A stretch of 19,046 nucleotides of DNA, from NCBI GenBank assembly GCA_027021085.1, contig JALUVB010000307.1, positions 1 through 19,046 on the forward strand, written 5' to 3'. Source of the DNA: a bacterium. Lineage in GTDB: Bacteria; CAIJMQ01; JAADFP01. Made by a program: the position numbers and the translations under genes. Positions 1 through 7,656 of the stretch are shown here, in pieces (position 1 is the stretch's first letter; every line of letters starts with the position of its first letter). The notes under the pieces are model-generated. The model was not told the DNA's origin. It ran no database searches and worked only from the letters and a program-made list of their open reading frames with translations.

Positions 1-110
1 CTATTCAGGAATACCATCAATACTAATTTGATGTCAAAGATATAGTTTTCTAATAACGCTATGTGTGACTTTTGATGGATTTAGTAGCGGGTAGCGAGGG
101 GAGCATATTA

Positions 111-145
111 GACTTTAGACCATAGACCTTAGACGTTAGACTGGG
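111..145 (+). repeat. Degenerate tandem heptamer array, GAC-type
   Basis: Five consecutive 7-nt units (GACTTTA, GACCATA, GACCTTA, GACGTTA, GACTGGG) keep exact 7-base phasing of GAC. The same unit type, on either strand, appears at 7712-7742 and 7836-7870. The sequence just upstream at 83-99 (AGTAGCGGGTAGCGAGG) resembles the second heptamer type of 7571-7627 in reverse complement. Confidence 0.75.
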
Positions 146-153
146 AAGCGGCC

Positions 154-186
154 TGCCCCGCCTGCTTCCGAAGGGCAGGCGGGGCA
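154..186 (+). terminator. 12-bp GC-rich hairpin, terminator-like or repetitive palindrome
   Basis: A perfect 12-bp stem (154-165 with 175-186, arm TGCCCCGCCTGC) encloses a 9-nt loop and is followed by TTTT at 187-190. By form it could end transcription on the plus strand. No plus-strand gene is visible upstream in the window, and the core CCTGCTTCCG recurs in a second hairpin at 7878-7897. A dispersed palindromic repeat (REP-like) is therefore at least as likely as a dedicated terminator. Confidence 0.55.
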
Positions 187-371
187 TTTTCTGGACAGTC
201 AACCTTAAAAGTTGCACAGGGGGTTAAGTAACAAAATAAATTAAAGCAAAGATTTTGCTTTTTCTTCCCTGTTTTTGTTGCTTTCTTATCTTTGTCTCTT
301 TCTATATATTTGATGTCAAATCTGTATAAAAACCAAGCTCAGTTCTTCACATTTGAGGTGGGGAAGAGTTA

Positions 372-1550
372 TCAGCTATCAGTTCTGAGTTTTTTCTGAT
401 GAATAGCGGGGTGAATCTTGCCCTCTCCTGCTATCGCTGCTCTATAGACCTCTTTTAAAGGCAGGTTTCTTTTTGCAGCTACCCTTTTGCAGCTTTCGTA
501 TTCAGGAGAAATACTCATTACCTTTCCCCTGTACTTACCTATTTTTACCTCCACTTTCCCATATTCTGTATTGACAGTCTTTATGTATCTTTCTAATTCC
601 ACCCTTTCCGGGTGGAAGATACGCACCCCCGTAGTGCTGGTTTCCCGGAAAATTATCTCCACAAGCTTTTCTTTCTCTCCTTCCCGGCATAAACAGGAGA
701 GGAGTATTCCCGGCCTGTTTTTCTTCATATGTACAGGAGTGAGGTAAACATCCAGTGCTCCATGTTTAAATAAATTTTCCATTACATACTCATAAATTTC
801 GGGGTTTAAATCGTCAATGTTGGTTTCAATAAGAATTTTCCTCGCCTCTATACTCTCCCCTACCCCCAGGTAAACTCTCAATAGGTTGGGTAAATTTTTA
901 ATGATTTTTCCTCCGGCACCGTATCCGATACTTTCTATTTTTATCTCCGGCATCCTGAATTCATCCACAAATTCCGAGAGCAGCAAAGCACCGGTAGGAG
1001 TCACCAACTCCGAGGTTACTCCCGTGGAATAAACAGGTATGCCTTTTAAAAGTTCCACAGTGGCAGGAGCCGGGACAGGTACGGTTCCATGCTCCGTATT
1101 TACAAATCCTTCCCCTACATTTACCTTGCCGGCAAATACTTTCTCCACATTTAAAATCTTTAAGCCCACAATGGCACCCACCACGTCCACGATTGTATCC
1201 AGCAACCCCAGCTCATGAAAAGTATGCACTCTGCCATGTATCTTTTTCTCCACAGCATGCAACCTCTTAAACATTTTCACTGCTTTCTGCTTAACCTCTA
1301 CTTCAAGCTTGCTTTTATTTATTATCTCTACGATTTCCTTCAGTCCCCGTTCTGTTTTTTCTTCTTTGACCACGAGCCTGGTGGCAGTTATCCCGTTTCG
1401 TTTGACCCCTGTAACTTCTATCTCAAAGTCTGCATCTAATTTACCCAGTTCTGCTTTAAGAAGTTCAAAGGACAGCCCGGCATCTAAAAGCGCTGACAGA
1501 AACATATCTCCGCTTATCCCCGCAAAACAGTCCAGGTAAAGTATTTTCAT
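372..1550 (-). CDS. larC: LarC, nickel insertion protein for the nickel-pincer nucleotide cofactor
   Basis: LarC is the CTP-dependent nickel chelatase that finishes the pyridinium bis-thiocarboxylate mononucleotide (NPN) cofactor used by lactate racemase LarA and its relatives. The protein begins MKILYLDCFAGISGDM, the family hallmark, and carries a His-rich stretch HGRVHTFHELG followed by DTIVDVVGA, plus EHGTVPVPAPAT and a C-terminal PEYESC...PLKEVYR block. It has 392 residues from this start, close to full length. The ATG at 1550 overlaps the larB stop as ATGA. An in-frame start five codons earlier (1565) exists but would lengthen the overlap and precede the conserved N-terminus. In Lactiplantibacillus plantarum LarC is made by programmed frameshifting of two ORFs; here the frame is continuous. 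The last few codons run into repeat-like sequence (CTATCAG motifs), so the extreme C-terminus may be non-conserved. It is last in the larE-larB-larC unit. Confidence 0.93.
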   Translation of the reverse strand: MKILYLDCFAGISGDMFLSALLDAGLSFELLKAELGKLDADFEIEVTGVKRNGITATRLVVKEEKTERGLKEIVEIINKSKLEVEVKQKAVKMFKRLHAVEKKIHGRVHTFHELGLLDTIVDVVGAIVGLKILNVEKVFAGKVNVGEGFVNTEHGTVPVPAPATVELLKGIPVYSTGVTSELVTPTGALLLSEFVDEFRMPEIKIESIGYGAGGKIIKNLPNLLRVYLGVGESIEARKILIETNIDDLNPEIYEYVMENLFKHGALDVYLTPVHMKKNRPGILLSCLCREGEKEKLVEIIFRETSTTGVRIFHPERVELERYIKTVNTEYGKVEVKIGKYRGKVMSISPEYESCKRVAAKRNLPLKEVYRAAIAGEGKIHPAIHQKKLRTDS

Positions 1551-2293
1551 GTTTTTCTCTGGCAAATTAACGCAGCAAAGTAACCTGCGCCGTAGCCATT
1601 ATCAATATTCACCACTACTACACCCGGTGCACAGGAGTTAAGCATGGTTAACAAGGGCGAAATACCCTGGAAATTAGCTCCATACCCCACACTTGTAGGA
1701 ACAGCAACCACAGGCCTACTGAACAACCCTGCCACCACACTTGGCAGAGCACCATCCATTCCCGCCACCACAATAATAACCTCTGCCCGCTTTATTTCTT
1801 CCTTGCAACTTCCCAGCCTGTGAATTCCTGCCACCCCCACATCAAATATCGGCCTTACCTCAACGCCCATTGCCCTGGCCACAATCATAGCTTCCCTGGC
1901 TATTGGTATATCACCTGTGCCCCCGGTGAGAACCACAGCTTTCCCTCCCTCAATCTCAGGATATTCACCCAGGTATATTATCCCGGCATCTTTGTATATT
2001 TTCGCCCCGGGAAATTTCCGGGCAATTATTTCCATGATTTCAGCTGATGCTTTTGTGGCCAGAACATTCGCCTTACCCTCCATCTCGGAGAATATATTCA
2101 CTACATCTTCCGGCGTTTTACCTAAGCAGAGAACAGTCTCCGGAAGACCTTTTCTTATTTCCCGGTGGTAATCTATTTTTGCAAAACCCAGGTCTTTAAA
2201 GGGAAGGTCTTTCAAGCGCTGGAAAGCTTCCTCCAGAGAAACTTCTCCCTGGCTCAAACTATAGAGTATCTTGTAAATTACTTCTTCCTTCAC
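1547..2293 (-). CDS. larB: LarB, nicotinate adenine dinucleotide carboxylase/hydrolase of NPN synthesis
   Basis: LarB carboxylates nicotinic acid adenine dinucleotide and hydrolyses it, the first step of nickel-pincer cofactor synthesis. The C-terminal half is a PurE-like (AIR carboxylase) fold: TGGTGDIPIAREA, VRPIFDVGVAGIHRL, VVAGMDGALPSVVAGL, PTSVGYGA and NSCAPGVVVVNIDNGYGAG. The start is re-assigned. A TTG-initiated frame reaches 2314, but the GTG at 2293 lies 8 nt after a strong AAAGGAG (2302-2308, minus strand), giving a 248-residue protein. With that start the cysteine of NSCAPG is residue 221, the position I recall for the reactive Cys of the L. plantarum enzyme (about 246 residues). 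It overlaps larC by 4 nt and lies 77 nt after larE. Confidence 0.93.
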   Translation of the reverse strand: MKEEVIYKILYSLSQGEVSLEEAFQRLKDLPFKDLGFAKIDYHREIRKGLPETVLCLGKTPEDVVNIFSEMEGKANVLATKASAEIMEIIARKFPGAKIYKDAGIIYLGEYPEIEGGKAVVLTGGTGDIPIAREAMIVARAMGVEVRPIFDVGVAGIHRLGSCKEEIKRAEVIIVVAGMDGALPSVVAGLFSRPVVAVPTSVGYGANFQGISPLLTMLNSCAPGVVVVNIDNGYGAGYFAALICQRKT

Positions 2294-2370
2294 CTCTGAA
2301 TCTCCTTTTTCCAAACTCCGAGCACAAAGCTCAAAACCAACCTGCTTACTCTCTTCTCAGAGCAAACCCC

Positions 2371-3177
2371 TCATTTTCCTAAGGGTTCATTCATGCTCCC
2401 GGTCCTGTATCCCTCCAGGTCCAGGGTAATGTAATTGAAGCCGAGTTGTTTAAACTTGCCTACCACCTCTTCTCTTACTCTAATCAGCTTCTGGAAATCA
2501 CCAGGTTCAACCTCGAGTCTTACAATATTGCCATGGAACCTCGCCCTCACCTGCCTTAACTTGTATTTCCTTAAAAATTCTTCTGCCGCCTGGATCTTTC
2601 TCAGTTTCTCCTCGTCAATAGTCTCCCCATAGGGAAACCTGGAGGCAAGGCAGGCATAAGATGCCTTATCCCAGGTGGGCAACCCCATCTTTTTACTCAG
2701 TATCCTTATCTCATTCTTTGTAATTCCGGTTATTTTAAGAGGGCTCACCACTCTTAGTTCTTCTGCCGCCCTCATTCCCGGCCTGAAGTCATTTGTATCA
2801 TCGGCATTTGTTCCGTCAGCTACATGCTTAAAACCCTTTTCCCGGGCAATCTCTTGCAATTTACTGAAAAGCTCAGATTTACAGTAGTAGCATCTATCCG
2901 GCGGGTTTTTCCTGAAATCTGCCAAGGCAAGCTCCTCAGATTCAATCCACATCCAGTTTACATCCAGTTTTTCTGCTATATTTTTTGCTTCCTCAAATTC
3001 ATGTTGTGCATAGGTTTCCGATTTTGCCGTTACCGCCAGAGTATTTTCCTTGCCGAGTGTGTCACGGGCAACTTTAAGAAGGAATGTGCTATCCACGCCC
3101 CCGGAAAATGCCACCACCAGGGAGCCAAGTTTTTCTATTTCTTTTTTCAATTTTTCTAATTTTGCTTCTGGCTTCAT
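2371..3177 (-). CDS. larE: LarE, sulfur transferase of NPN synthesis (tri-cysteine type)
   Basis: LarE is an ATP-dependent PP-loop enzyme that converts the two carboxylates of the LarB product to thiocarboxylates. The PP-loop SGGVDST lies at residues 25-31, followed by AKSETY, the block DGTNADD (121-127) and KASYACLASRFPYGE. Three cysteines are positioned as C96 and C99 (DRCYYCKSE) and C176. Residue 176 matches the single sacrificial cysteine of the L. plantarum enzyme. A three-cysteine arrangement is known from LarE proteins that carry a 4Fe-4S cluster and recycle sulfur catalytically, so cluster-type chemistry is the likelier mode; this is inference from the residue pattern. The length of 268 residues is normal. 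It is first gene of the lar unit and divergent from priA, with only 42 bases between start codons. The ribosome binding site is weak. Confidence 0.93.
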   Translation of the reverse strand: MKPEAKLEKLKKEIEKLGSLVVAFSGGVDSTFLLKVARDTLGKENTLAVTAKSETYAQHEFEEAKNIAEKLDVNWMWIESEELALADFRKNPPDRCYYCKSELFSKLQEIAREKGFKHVADGTNADDTNDFRPGMRAAEELRVVSPLKITGITKNEIRILSKKMGLPTWDKASYACLASRFPYGETIDEEKLRKIQAAEEFLRKYKLRQVRARFHGNIVRLEVEPGDFQKLIRVREEVVGKFKQLGFNYITLDLEGYRTGSMNEPLGK

Positions 3178-3219
3178 CTTTTTAAGTTTATCATGGTAGA
3201 GTAAAATAGAGAAGAGAAT

Positions 3220-5103
3220 ATGTCTAAGAAAGCAGCTAAGATTCTTATGGAGTACGGAGTCTATTCCTATGCCATCCCGGACTCTCTTCTAAAAAAGCTG
3301 GAAATAGGAATGCGGGTAAGAGTGGAAGTAAGAAAAAGGCTAATGTGGGGAGTGGTGGTTGGCAAAGAAGAAGCCAGGGAGAACAAATTAAAACCCATCC
3401 GGGAACTCATAGACGAAGCTCCGCTATTCTCCTCTTCCTATCTCTCTTTTGCCCGGGAAGTGGCCCACTATTATGCCAGCAACTGGTTCGAGATACTTAA
3501 ACTCTCCATGGGGGGGAAGGAAGGCCAGAGTTTCTCCCTGCATGAAAGACCGGAAGTGAAACCAGGCAAAAGAGGTGTACGTGCGCGGGGTAAATTCACT
3601 CCTTATTTATGCCTTTTCCCCTCCTGTGAGCAGCGATGGAAAAAATATCTTGCTCTGCTGGAAAAGAATATAGCCGAGGGCAAAAATACACTTCTTATCT
3701 TTCCCGAATGGGAATCGTATTCTTTGCTCAGAGAAAAGGTAGCCTCCTCTTTTCCTGAGAAAACAGTATTTTTTTCTTCTGCTTTAACTCCCCGCCAAAG
3801 ACGGGAAAACTTGCGAAAAACCATATGCGGGGAGGCAAAAATAATTGCCGGGACAAGGTCCGCCTTCTGGCTGCCTATTAATAACTTAGGAATGATAATT
3901 ATGGAAGATATCCATTCTTCCTCCTACAAGAGCCCATCCCATCCTCGCTATTTCCTCCCCGAAGCAGCTTTAATCAGGGGAAAAGAAGAAAAAATACCGG
4001 TCATTCTCTCCTCCCCTGTACCTCCCATAGAATACATTTACCTTATGGAAAAAGGCAAAATCAGGGAATTTACTATCAACGGCATATTCCTTCCTCCTCA
4101 GGTTACGCTGATTAACATGCGCAGAGAAGAGAGAAGAATGAAAAGCAAGGGGCTCAGCAAATACCTGCTGGACAAAATAGAAGAAAGACTGGAGAAAGGA
4201 GAGAGTGTAGCCCTCCTGGTCAACAGAAGGGGATTTGCCGGCTACCGTGTATGCAAAGTTTGCCGATATATCCAGAAATGCAAAGAATGCTCCATTCCCC
4301 TTTCCTACCATAAACCAGATATAATGTTATGTCACCAATGCGGCAGTGTGGAAGAAGTGGAAGAAATATGTCCCCGCTGCCAGGTATCCTACACTAAAAT
4401 GAGGGCTACCGGCACTCAAAAGACAGAAGAGACTTTAAAGAAAATTTTCCCTGCCGTGCCAATAATCCGGTGTGACAAGGACACGGGGAAAAAGGGAATG
4501 GTAATAGACATAAAGAAGTTCCCATTTATTCTGGTAGGTACCAAGATGTTAAGAAGGATTTTTCTCCCGGGCCAAATAAGGCTCCTGGGAATAGTTAATG
4601 CTGACACCCATTTATTTCGCCCGGATTTCCGCTCTTCCGAAAAGACTTTCCAATTCCTGGGCGAATGGATATCCCTCATGGAGGGAAAGGATAAAGAAGT
4701 TATCATTCAGAGCTACCAGGGAGAAGACCCTTCCATAAAACTTGCCCTTAATCTGGACTGGCGGGAATTCTACAGAGAAGAGCTGGAAAAACGCAAAGAG
4801 CTTTTTTATCCTCCCTTCTCTCACATTTTCTACCTGATTATAACCGCTCCAGATTCACAGGAGGCGCAAAAAGCAGCAAGTCAGCTCAAGGAAATAATAC
4901 AATCCAACTTCGCGGAGAATATTTATTGCCTGGGGCCTCTTCCCACGCAGAAAAGGGGGAAGAAGTTTTCTACCCAGTTGATGATTAAATCCTCCTCCCG
5001 GGAAATTTTACTAAATTCACTCACCTCTCTTAAAAAACAAATAGCAAGTTTTGGCAGGAAAAAAATACGGGTTATATTTGACCTATTTCCTCTTCAGACT
5101 TGA
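3220..5103 (+). CDS. priA: PriA-like replication restart protein with degenerate ATPase motifs
   Basis: PriA reloads the replisome at stalled forks and is normally a DEEH-box superfamily 2 helicase. The fold is clear: an N-terminal 3'-DNA-binding domain (about 1-95), GTRSAFWLP at 211-219, eight zinc-binding cysteines (C345, C348, C354, C357, C371, C374, C384, C387), PDFRSSEKTFQ (468-478) and a PriA C-terminal domain. The ATPase residues are gone. Aligned on flanking LLIFPE, the Walker A position (residues 133-140) reads FPSCEQRW, the DEEH box reads EDIH (229-232), and the motif VI GRAGR region is replaced by WISLMEGK. The segment between residues 96 and 125 is also too short for the usual winged helix, and 627 residues is short for the family. 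The frame is intact, so it is unlikely to be a pseudogene. Actinobacterial PriA proteins are likewise described as lacking helicase motifs. The pilM gene follows 33 nt downstream. Confidence 0.85.
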   Translation: MSKKAAKILMEYGVYSYAIPDSLLKKLEIGMRVRVEVRKRLMWGVVVGKEEARENKLKPIRELIDEAPLFSSSYLSFAREVAHYYASNWFEILKLSMGGKEGQSFSLHERPEVKPGKRGVRARGKFTPYLCLFPSCEQRWKKYLALLEKNIAEGKNTLLIFPEWESYSLLREKVASSFPEKTVFFSSALTPRQRRENLRKTICGEAKIIAGTRSAFWLPINNLGMIIMEDIHSSSYKSPSHPRYFLPEAALIRGKEEKIPVILSSPVPPIEYIYLMEKGKIREFTINGIFLPPQVTLINMRREERRMKSKGLSKYLLDKIEERLEKGESVALLVNRRGFAGYRVCKVCRYIQKCKECSIPLSYHKPDIMLCHQCGSVEEVEEICPRCQVSYTKMRATGTQKTEETLKKIFPAVPIIRCDKDTGKKGMVIDIKKFPFILVGTKMLRRIFLPGQIRLLGIVNADTHLFRPDFRSSEKTFQFLGEWISLMEGKDKEVIIQSYQGEDPSIKLALNLDWREFYREELEKRKELFYPPFSHIFYLIITAPDSQEAQKAASQLKEIIQSNFAENIYCLGPLPTQKRGKKFSTQLMIKSSSREILLNSLTSLKKQIASFGRKKIRVIFDLFPLQT

Positions 5104-5136
5104 CTTACCTCTCTTTTTTAAGTATAAATAGTAGAA

Positions 5137-6675
5137 ATGGCAAAAAGCAAACATATAGTAGCAGCGGATATCGGTAACTACTCTGTAAAGCTTGTAGAAA
5201 TCAGAGGCAGCCAGGTCATAAACTTTGGTTACCGGGAGATAGACCCTTCCCTGGAAGGGGAGGACCGCAGAATAGCCTGGAGACAGAGTCTTGCCAGCAT
5301 CCTGGAGGTTATGAGGCCCAAGACTCGCCTCCTGATACTTTCCTTCTCCTCTCCCAATATATACATCCGGAATCTGACTTATCCTCCCATTCCAGAAGAA
5401 GACCTCTGGATAGTGATGGAGAAAGATGCGCACCTGCACCTTCCTCCTTCTCACGAAGAAGTCGTATTTGATTTCCTGCTAAAAAAGGAAAAACAGGAAG
5501 AAAGGGAGTACCAGGTTGTTTACTGCAATGCGAACGAGGTAGCAGAAAAGGTACACCTACTTGAAGAGCTTGGGTTCAAAATACTTTCCATTGTGCCCTA
5601 TCCGTATGCACTAAGCTATTCTACATTATACAAAAAGATTGCGGAGGGAAGAGCTATTCTGGACATCGGGGCAAATTTCTCCACCCTGGCATTAGCCAGG
5701 AATAAGGAGCTGCAGATAGGTGTCCAGATTCCCATCGGGGGCAGCGCATTTACGCGTGTAATTGCCGGCTCTTTAAATATCCCCTTCCTCCAGGCAGAAG
5801 AATTAAAAAAGAAAGAGGATTTTCTCTCTCCTTCTTCCCGAGTTTTCCCCTCCCTGAGCAAGGTAGTGGAACAACTGGGAGAAGAAATAAACCTGAGCAT
5901 CAGTTATTATTCCCAGCAATCCCGGGGGGAAAGAATAGAGGAGGTATTCTTCACGGGAGGAGGGAGTAAACTCAAAAATTTAGACTCATTACTGCAGGAA
6001 AAACTGGGGATTAAATTTAACACGGTAGATACTCTGGAAAACGTTGATACATCTTCCCTTCGCCTGGAGAAAAAAGAGTATCTCCATAACCTATCCTCAC
6101 AATTCTCAGGCCTTTTTGGTGCTGCCATAGGTTATAAGGAGTTACCAAATCTACGCAGAAGAAGCGAGGAAAAAAGGAAAAAAGAGGAAAAAGCCCGCTT
6201 AGGAGTGCTTCTCTTCATATTGGGGCTTATCTCAGTTACTGTTCTTTCCTTTACTCCTCTCCTGATAAAGAGTTTTCAATGGAACCAGGAAATTAAGATA
6301 AACAAGGAAAGAATTCAAAAACTTCTTCCTGTAATGGAAGAGGTGAAAAGGGTAGAAAGAGAAAAGCAAACAGTGGATGACAAAATAGCCTACATCAAGA
6401 AAGCTCTCCAGAATAAAGGCATTTCCTGGGAAAAGTTTGCTTCAGACCTGAGCCTAACCATTCCGGAAGGTGTCTGGATAAACCGTATGGAATACAGCGG
6501 TGACAAAAAAATTACACTATGGGGCTCTTGTTTTTCCGGGGAAAAGGTTGCTACATGGCTGGAAAAATTCACTGCGAAGTCTCCCAATACAAGCTCCCGT
6601 ATTATTACCCTGGAGAAAAGGAAGGGAGGAAATATCTCTGACTTCCAGATAGAGATTGTTTTGAACAATGGATAG
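5137..6675 (+). CDS. PilM-PilN fusion, type IV pilus inner-membrane alignment subcomplex
   Basis: In most type IV pilus operons PilM (cytoplasmic, actin-like ATPase) and PilN (single-pass membrane protein) are separate and bind each other through the PilN N-terminal INLLP motif. Here one 512-residue ORF holds both. Residues 1-335 are PilM, with phosphate 1 DIGNYSVKLVEI (11-22), phosphate 2 LDIGANFSTLAL (175-186) and the adenosine motif FFTGGGSK (271-278). A basic linker (about 336-354) leads to one transmembrane helix (about 355-377), a coiled coil (about 385-425) and a PilN-type ferredoxin-like periplasmic domain to 512. The sequence ELPNLRRR at the junction stands where INLLP would be. No strong Shine-Dalgarno sequence precedes the ATG. 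The gene overlaps pilO by 8 nt. I assign the fusion by domain pattern; a lost stop codon is the simplest origin. Confidence 0.85.
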   Translation: MAKSKHIVAADIGNYSVKLVEIRGSQVINFGYREIDPSLEGEDRRIAWRQSLASILEVMRPKTRLLILSFSSPNIYIRNLTYPPIPEEDLWIVMEKDAHLHLPPSHEEVVFDFLLKKEKQEEREYQVVYCNANEVAEKVHLLEELGFKILSIVPYPYALSYSTLYKKIAEGRAILDIGANFSTLALARNKELQIGVQIPIGGSAFTRVIAGSLNIPFLQAEELKKKEDFLSPSSRVFPSLSKVVEQLGEEINLSISYYSQQSRGERIEEVFFTGGGSKLKNLDSLLQEKLGIKFNTVDTLENVDTSSLRLEKKEYLHNLSSQFSGLFGAAIGYKELPNLRRRSEEKRKKEEKARLGVLLFILGLISVTVLSFTPLLIKSFQWNQEIKINKERIQKLLPVMEEVKRVEREKQTVDDKIAYIKKALQNKGISWEKFASDLSLTIPEGVWINRMEYSGDKKITLWGSCFSGEKVATWLEKFTAKSPNTSSRIITLEKRKGGNISDFQIEIVLNNG

Positions 6676-7186
6676 GAAAAAGACCGGGTTCATCATTTTA
6701 ACCGTTCTCTATATAGTAATTGTCTACCAGTTTGCTTTTCACCCTCTACTGATTCGCATACGAAAACTCAAGGACAACCTACAGCAGGTAAAGCTTCAAT
6801 TGATAGCCGTGCAACAAACAGTAAATAAACTGGCCGAACTTCAACGAGAACTGAGGATTGAGAATGAAGTACGGGCAAAACTGGAAACCCGTCTTTTCTC
6901 TCCCACAGAATTCAATGATTTTGTTACTAACTTTACTTCCTGGGTTAAAGAACTGGGAGTAGAAACAGTTTCCATTAATTTCCAGGATGACCAAAGCAAT
7001 ATTTATCCCAATAAGGTTCTGGAAATATTTTTAAGGGGTTCTTTCCGGGACATTTCCAGGCTTTTACAGCAGGTGGAAAAGATGGAAAAGCTCGGCATTA
7101 TAAAAAGTTTCTACCTGGAAAGAGTTTCTTCCCAGCCGGTAACTATCCTGGGCAAAATAGAGATAGAGATTGTTGTAAAGGAATAA
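6668..7186 (+). CDS. pilO: PilO-like type IV pilus alignment protein
   Basis: PilO dimerises with PilN in the periplasm and links PilM to PilP and the secretin. The 172-residue protein has a short cytoplasmic N-terminus, one transmembrane helix (about 7-28), a coiled coil (about 32-75) and a compact alpha/beta domain beginning FSPTEFNDFV and running to the end, as in PilO/GspM proteins. Sequence identity in this family is low, so the call rests on topology, size and its position between pilMN and pilP. The start overlaps the pilMN stop by 8 nt, indicating translational coupling. Confidence 0.8.
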   Translation: MDRKKTGFIILTVLYIVIVYQFAFHPLLIRIRKLKDNLQQVKLQLIAVQQTVNKLAELQRELRIENEVRAKLETRLFSPTEFNDFVTNFTSWVKELGVETVSINFQDDQSNIYPNKVLEIFLRGSFRDISRLLQQVEKMEKLGIIKSFYLERVSSQPVTILGKIEIEIVVKE

Positions 7187-7189
7187 AAA

Positions 7190-7558
7190 ATGAAAATTAT
7201 CACACTTTTACTTATCTTTATGGTTACAACATTTTCCCTCTCTTTCCCTGTTTTTGCCCAGGAATGGGGCAGAGACCCTTTCCAGCCACCGGAAGAGGAA
7301 AGCAAAATAGCCCCTCCCCCTCCCACAACTGCCGAAGAAGAGGAGGTAGTCTCCGAGCTCAAGCTTTCAGGCACCCTGACTTCTCCCAAGAAAGCAATAG
7401 CCATAATAAATGAAAAAATAGTCAGAGAAGGTGACAGTATCGGCGGATTCAAAGTATTCAAAATAGAACGGAAGAGAGTCGTCCTTACCCGCGAAGGTAA
7501 AAGCTATTCCCTTTACCTGGGACAGAAAAGAGAAGTCAAAGAAAAAAACAAGAAGTAA
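7190..7558 (+). CDS. pilP: PilP-like periplasmic type IV pilus protein
   Basis: PilP bridges the PilN/PilO heterodimer to the outer-membrane secretin. The 122-residue product has a signal peptide with a hydrophobic core and an apparent signal peptidase I site (VFA-QEW near residue 23), then WGRDPFQPP, the R/K-DPF element typical of PilP and GspC-like proteins. A proline-rich linker and a small beta-rich domain follow (LKLSGTLTSPKKAIAIIN, VREGDSIGGFKVFKIE). Classical PilP is a lipoprotein, but no lipobox cysteine is present here, so this one would be soluble in the periplasm. It starts 3 nt after pilO and is the last gene of the set; pilQ would usually follow but is not in this window. Confidence 0.78.
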   Translation: MKIITLLLIFMVTTFSLSFPVFAQEWGRDPFQPPEEESKIAPPPPTTAEEEEVVSELKLSGTLTSPKKAIAIINEKIVREGDSIGGFKVFKIERKRVVLTREGKSYSLYLGQKREVKEKNKK

Positions 7559-7573
7559 GACGCGAATAGCCCT

Positions 7574-7627
7574 CACTACTATCTACTCGCTACTAACTAC
7601 TGTTCACTATTTACTGGTTACTACTTT
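7574..7627 (+). repeat. Degenerate heptamer array, CTAC/TCAC-type
   Basis: The dinucleotide AC recurs with exact 7-base spacing at 7578, 7585, 7592, 7599, 7606, 7613 and 7620, within units such as TATCTAC, TCGCTAC, TAACTAC, TGTTCAC and TATTTAC. The variable positions differ in nearly every unit, so this is an old or diversity-tolerant array, not a simple microsatellite. It leads into TTTCCCGG and then two GTCTAAn units (7632, 7639). Confidence 0.75.
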
Positions 7628-7656
7628 CCCGGTCTAACGTCTAAAAGAGTTGTGAG

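Larger units (their letters stand above)
1..371. other. Non-coding region with heptamer repeats, a GC hairpin and a repeated 13-mer
   Basis: No convincing gene is visible here. The stretch lies downstream of larC. It holds a run of five 7-nt units beginning GAC at 111, 118, 125, 132 and 139, a strong GC-rich hairpin at 154-186, and two copies of the 13-mer ATTTGATGTCAAA at 26-38 and 308-320. AT-rich sequence fills most of 187-330. The heptamers and the hairpin core recur in the 7559-8036 intergenic region, so this looks like repeat-colonised intergenic DNA, not a decayed gene. The absence of a gene here also means larA does not follow larC. Confidence 0.6.

Noticed and set aside
372-1565. Programmed frameshift in larC
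   Set aside because: Although known in Lactiplantibacillus, the frame here is continuous from N- to C-terminal motifs, so no frameshift is needed.
3220-5103. priA as a pseudogene or assembly error
   Set aside because: The frame is open for 627 codons, and conserved blocks on both sides of each lost motif align in register without indels. Point divergence of the motifs is a better explanation.
7190-7270. Lipoprotein signal in PilP
   Set aside because: There is no cysteine near the end of the signal peptide; the VFA-Q junction fits signal peptidase I.
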